NCBI GenBank assembly: GCA_028023455.1 | Contig: JAQFVV010000509.1 | Coordinates: 124,001 to 188,000 of the forward strand | Source: Epiperipatus broadwayi | Taxonomy: Eukaryota > Onychophora > Udeonychophora > Euonychophora > Peripatidae | Reading direction: 5' to 3' | DNA length: 64,000 bases | Part shown: positions 59,439-64,000 of the stretch, in pieces | Layout of the letters: each line of letters begins with the position of its first letter | Numbering within the stretch: position 1 is the first letter of the stretch | Notes under the pieces: generated by a model | What the model saw: the letters and a program-made list of their open reading frames with translations, nothing else | The model's database searches: none | Told to the model about the DNA's origin: nothing | Made by a program: the position numbers and the translations under genes

Positions 59439-61051
59439 CATCATCATCATCAACCATTATCAATCCACTGCAGGATGAAGGTCTCTCCCAAGTTTAATCC
59501 ATCTTCTCCGATCTTTAGCTTCTCTTCTCCACAACACCCCTGCACATTTTCTTATTTCATCCATCTATCTCACATGTGGTCTCTTTCTGGGTCTTTTACA
59601 ATCTCTTGGAATCCAGTTTAAAATTTCAATTGTCCATCTATTATCATCTCTTCTAGCAATATGTCCAGCCCAACTCCATTTCAATCTTTTTAATTTTTTC
59701 AATAAGGTCAGTAACACCTGTTTGTTGTCTTACCCATACATTGCGTTTTCGATCTCTTCTTGTTACTCCCAATGTACATCTCTCCATACTCCTTTGAGCT
59801 GTCTGAAGTCTCTGTATTGCTCTTCTATTAAGTGTCCAAGTCTCAGATCCATAAGTAAGAACTGGTAAAACACATTTGTTAAAAACCATCCTTTTCAAAC
59901 ACATAGGCATATTTCCTTTTAGTATCAAGTTATTTCTACCAAAAGCACTCCAACCAAGTTTAATTCTATGATTAATTTCCTCCATTATGTTGCCATCTGT
60001 ATTAATAATCTGACCAAGGTATTTGTAACTGTTAACTTCTTCTAATTCTTCATAATCAATCTTTATTTTCATATTTTGAGCAAATCGATTAAACATTACT
60101 TTAGTCTTTTTAACATTTATCTTTAGTCCTACTTTTCTACTTTCATATGCTAACTCCTGCAACATTTCCTTCAGCTCTGAAGCACTATTTGCAAAAACAA
60201 CTACATTATCTGCGAAATCTAAATGACTTAAATACTCTCCATTTACTTTCACTTCTTTAGTTTCCCATTTTAATCCACAAAATACTTCTTGCAGCACTGC
60301 TGTAAAAAGTTTTGGAGATATGGAGTCACCTTGTCTTACACCTTTCTCAATGTTGATTTTTCCAGTATCATTATGTTAATCTAATTGCTGCTGTTGCATT
60401 TTTATAAATATTCTTTAAAATATGACAATATCCTGGATCTATACCTTGATGATCCAATGCTTTAATCACTGAAGAAATGTGTATAGAATTGAATGCCTTT
60501 TCATAATCTACAAATCCAAAACATAATGACAACTCATATTCATTTGTCCTTTCTATGACTTCCCTCAATACCTGGATATGATCTATTGTACTAAAACCAC
60601 TTTTAAATCCAGCTTGTTCTCTTGGTTGGTGGAAATCCAAAGTTCTCTGTAGACGAGTTGTAATTATCTTGGTAAAATTTTTATATAAAACTGATAAAAG
60701 GCTGATAGGTCTGTAATTTCTAATATCTTCTTTATCACCTTTTTTAAATATTAATATTATTACTGCATTCTTCCAATCTTCCGGTACATCTTTATCATTT
60801 AGACATTTGGTATATAACTTTGCTAAAATTGTTTCTATTTCTTCACCTGCTTCTTTTAATATATCAATTATAATTCCATCATTTCCTGAAGCCTTTCCTT
60901 TCTTCATACATTTAATTGCATGTCTCACTTCTTCATTTAAAATTCTGGGCAATTCGGAAGATGTAATAGATATAGGAGGTACTTGTTCTTTATTACTATA
61001 TAATTCTTGATAAAAATCTTCTACCAATTTCATGATGTCATCTCTCTTTTA
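59439..61051 (-). mobile_element. RTE-type LINE insertion, 5'-truncated
   Basis: A perfect 13-bp target duplication, TTTTCCAGATATT, flanks the element at 59426-59438 and 61052-61064. Its 3' end carries a short ATG/GAT trinucleotide tail, as RTE elements do. It lies in bet1 intron 1 in the same orientation as bet1. Confidence 0.9.
59653..61033 (-). pseudogene. RTE reverse transcriptase, frameshifted
   Basis: The first frame (61033-60371) has the reverse transcriptase start: GKASGNDGI, NYRPISLLSVLYK, EQAGFKSGFSTIDHIQ and motif A FVDYEKAF. A single-base insertion just after the codons for AIRL breaks the frame. The reading resumes at IEKGVRQGDS-SPKLF in another frame, and the second open part (60297-59653) has the YxDD-equivalent box as FADN, the KYLGQI and GWSAFGR segments, and LTYGSETWTLN. 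The catalytic Asp-Asp has become Asp-Asn. The endonuclease domain is absent because of 5' truncation. With frameshift and catalytic loss, the copy cannot retrotranspose. Confidence 0.88.
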
Positions 61052-61545
61052 TTTTCCAGATATTAAGTTTTATTAAATCATACAAGGCAATTGAAGTTTA
61101 TTTGTTTAGAAAAAAGGAATTTAAAAGTGTCGGAATTATAGGATTGCGACGAACACAAACCGTGAAACACAAAATTAATAACATTTTAATTTATATACAA
61201 AATAGTATTCAATACTTATTAATGATAACAGAGAATCTATCTTCGCAAAATTCCTTTATAATGTTTACGAATATTTAGATGACTTAAAATAAAATGCTAA
61301 GTACCGTAAAAACTGTCTAAATGACTTCGCTGATTCTAATTTTATCATTATAAATAAATCATGAAATTATTTTAACTACAGTATAAACTGTAATTTTTCA
61401 ACTTCTTTAATTACAAAATTCTATAAAATAAAAATATTATATAAGGAAACAGATGTTAAAAGAGAGTTTGAAATATAAAGTTTATATACATATGTATAAG
61501 TTTTAACAATAATTTCAACACAATTTATAGAATTTATAAACTTAC

Positions 61546-61564
61546 CCATATGTGATCGCCTCAT
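61546..61564 (-). CDS. bet1: bet1 exon 1 (start codon)
   Basis: ATG at 61564-61562 begins MRRSHM plus one base of the next Gly codon; donor ATGG|GTAAG lies at 61546/61545. Human BET1 also begins Met-Arg-Arg, and its first intron interrupts the same early region. The phase (one base left) matches exon 2 exactly, and the four exons sum to 336 nt, 111 codons plus stop. The minus strand immediately upstream carries no in-frame extension that I would prefer. Confidence 0.88.
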
Positions 61565-61760
61565 AGTTATTTTAAAAATAAAGAACTAGTATTTCTCTTT
61601 ATTTTCATAAAGTATGTATTCGTAATAGTTTCCCACAGGTATATGTACACGTTGACATCGAGATTTTGATGAAATAAAGCGACATCTACAAAATATGACG
61701 TTGTTTAAGATATTGATTCTGGGGAAATATAGTTATAGAATTGAGGCACTTCACTTTTAA
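61565..61760 (-). promoter_or_regulatory. bet1: Probable bet1 5' UTR and promoter
   Basis: Upstream of the start codon there is no TATA box at a convincing distance. An ATATGACGT block (61695-61703 on the plus strand) resembles a CRE half-site, and the same block occurs at the leader exon of the unidentified gene (44072-44080). Confidence 0.35.
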
Positions 61761-62829
61761 GAAAAATATATTTAAATTGTAGCTTTATAAAAGCTGTATA
61801 GCTTGTATAAATTTTAAAAAGTGAATTTGTTTAAATTCAAATGATTTTATTCAAAATTTAATTTTCAGCCGACTAAAAATTAAACTTTATGCGCTGCTCG
61901 GAACAATCTTTACGTTTTCCCCCGTGGGACTTTTTTGTTGTTAGAAAAATTCATAAATATTTTAAATGAGATTTTTATTGAAGTGAATTTAATAATTTGT
62001 TTACATAAATCGTATCACTTCGAGATTAATAGTGGTTTCTATGATGATATTTGTTGCTTAATTTTTCCCCTTAAAGCTGTTACGAACTTAGTTGACTTAC
62101 TACAAATTAAATTTGATGCTACGTTATGCCACAATTTCCAATAAAAATAAGAGATTAACTTATTTTAATCATTGTTTCCATTTCGAAATCGAACATGCAA
62201 ATTCAAAGAAAATATTTGAGTAATATGTTTAAATGAGATAAATAAGTTTGGTAAGTATTATAAAGATGTGATTAAAAATGGAAAAATCATTAATCTGTAA
62301 TGAATTGATGATTCTATCTTACATATTGTTTTAGCAGCATCAGTTATTTTTATTTATCATCTCTAGTTTTAGTAAATAATAGAGATTTATAAAACACTAT
62401 CGTCTGGTTCTATTACCAAAGCGTACAGTAAGAGGCATAGAGTTGGTGAAAGAAAAATGGATTGATAAATATATATTCTTTTTTCTAGTTGTACGTTTGT
62501 TTGTGATGTACATTATGCTTAATAAGAATTGAAAGTGCAAATTGATCTAGACCATTTTATTCAAAAATTTTTATTCGTATCTCTAAACATAGTCTCAATG
62601 CATCCACCATCATTCCAATTCATTTTTTCTTTATAATTTGTTTCAATAAGTAATGTTTAAATCCATGAATTTTTATTTTAAAAAGAAAGGTTGATACAAC
62701 CCTAACATTAATTTTTGGTTTAAATTCTGACAGAAAAATTTCATTTACTTTTAATTTTCGCAAAATTAGATTCATGGAATTTTCTTTTGAATTCTTAATA
62801 ACTCATTCCCTAGCATTTTCTTCATAATA
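61761..62829. other. Non-coding upstream of bet1
   Basis: No gene or named repeat. The 69-residue plus frame at 61935-62144 has no features. Confidence 0.4.
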
Positions 62830-63090
62830 GCAAAACTTTTCTCCATACAGTCGTGCCACCTAGTGTAAGTTCTAATAATCAATAAATACTAGAAGTTTGT
62901 GCATAATAATTCCTATCCAATGCTTTCCCATCCAATAATTTCTACTGAAGATTTTCACCAGTGAGGAAGTTTGGATCCGGGAGCAGTATGGATCTAATGC
63001 ACACCCACTGCACTTACCTTTTGTCTTTTTGGTTAAGCATAAAGCTGTCAAAACAAATTGAAAACAATAATGTTTTCAATCCATAAAGAA
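62830..63090 (-). repeat. Family A repeat, decayed
   Basis: CTCCATACAGTCGTGCCACC at the left and the complement of the hammerhead region (TTTCACCAGTGAGGAAGTTT) at about 62955 are recognisable. The ribozyme core has been lost. Confidence 0.6.
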
Positions 63091-63509
63091 ATAGTAATTG
63101 TGTGTTGACTTTTTAATCATGTGACTTTAATATCTGTGTCTTTCGTTTAGGCTTACATTCTGAGTACTTGTCAGATATTTGTGGAAAAGTGAATATCTTT
63201 AAATATGCATTAATTATATTGGTATGATTTTACTTGCCTGTGAAATTAAGGCTATTGTTTTATAGTTCTTTTGATTAGATGGGTTGTATTTCTTATAAAG
63301 CAGGATAAAGATTGAGAGACATCAGTTTCTTGGTCATGTTCTGTTTCTCAAAATCCTATGGAAAAATTGACAAATTTTTTCTGTTTGGTACTGTATTGAT
63401 TATGACATTAGTTATTATACCTTCTGTACTGACAATTTTTCTGTTGTCTAATTTCCATATAACTTTATCTATTTCTGCTAATATTGGTTTGAAATATAGG
63501 CTAAACTCT

Positions 63510-63735
63510 ACAAACATTGCAGTGCAAGCCAGAGTCATCAATGGATGCAAGAAGGTTTATGCATAAAATCCCTATCTAATACCTATTTATCCAACATCCT
63601 CACTTCTTGCATCCATTTATTACTCTGGTTCACACAGGGTGGTACTACTGTTTGGAGAGTTTTGCCTCTGTCTCAACAGGTTGTGTAAGCATAGGAAATG
63701 ATGATCATGTGATGTTTAGTGGTTTAATATTGGTA
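63510..63735. repeat. Family A foldback fragment without hammerhead
   Basis: AGTGCAAGCCAGAGTCATCA pairs with the inverted CATTTATTACTCTGGTTCAC, and the copy closes with GATGATCATGTGATGTTTAG. The middle section with the ribozyme is deleted. Confidence 0.65.
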
Positions 63736-63894
63736 TGAGTTGTAATGAAGTGGCAATAATATTCTCTTCATACCTTAGCTATTTTATCTATTTTTGTCCA
63801 TGTTGAGAGTTTTTCATTTTGAACTCATGTGAGAGAGTTTATTCTTTATTTTATACTATATTATATATGTGGCCAGTGAATAAAAGAATTAGAA

Positions 63895-64000
63895 ACAAAT
63901 TGGATGCCTTTGAGATGTAATCATGGAGATGGATGGAGGGAATTAGTTGGGTGAATAAAAGTTCAAATGAGGAAAGTTTTGGAAAGAATAAATGAAAAGA
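63895..64000 (+). mobile_element. LINE coding fragment cut by the window end
   Basis: Broken plus frames read KLDAFEM, then RWMEGISWVN and SNEE, the conserved pattern LDAFEMWCWRRM-ISWVD-VTNEEVL of many non-LTR retrotransposons. It continues beyond 64000. Confidence 0.55.

Overview
The window is nuclear DNA from an animal. Coding exons are short and bounded by GT/AG splice sites, introns run to many kilobases, the DNA is strongly AT-rich, and much of it is transposon debris. The two genes that can be named are animal genes: a TALE-class homeobox gene closest to Mohawk (mkx), and the ER-Golgi SNARE gene bet1. I infer an invertebrate bilaterian; the phylum cannot be fixed from the sequence.

Plus strand, about 8 to 31.3 kb: a TATA/initiator core promoter with a candidate leader exon (8023-8372), a homeodomain exon (13658-14443, or to 14528 if unspliced), a 52-nt exon with a CtBP-type PLNLS motif (18839-18890) and a terminal exon with stop (31147-31251). 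I read the last three as one mkx-like gene; attaching the leader is weaker inference. Minus strand, 61.56 to 46.65 kb: a complete four-exon bet1 gene encoding 111 residues. Minus strand, about 44.1 to 43.2 kb: a probable leader exon and a first coding exon of an unidentified gene whose remaining exons I could not find.

The rest is repeats. The most notable family has a unit of about 453 bp carrying a hammerhead self-cleaving ribozyme motif. It shows the CUGANGA and GAAA cores, a two-part stem I, covarying stem II, a minimal stem III and a GUC cleavage triplet, and recurs at least eight to ten times on both strands. Also present are RTE-type LINEs (one 1.6-kb copy with a 13-bp target duplication inside bet1 intron 1, one copy with a twin-priming 5' inversion, several fragments), a second LINE type, a Merlin DNA transposon with 8-bp target duplications, mariner-like MITEs, a short tRNA-Val-like SINE with 14-15-bp target duplications, and several long foldback palindromes, one containing a tRNA-like Pol III promoter.

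Two stretches (about 1-4500 and 48650-50830) look different: less poly-A/T, visibly more CpG and no recognisable repeat family. Both end at the same 16-bp motif. I cannot say what they are. Boundaries of degraded repeats are approximate throughout; they were found by reading, not by alignment software.
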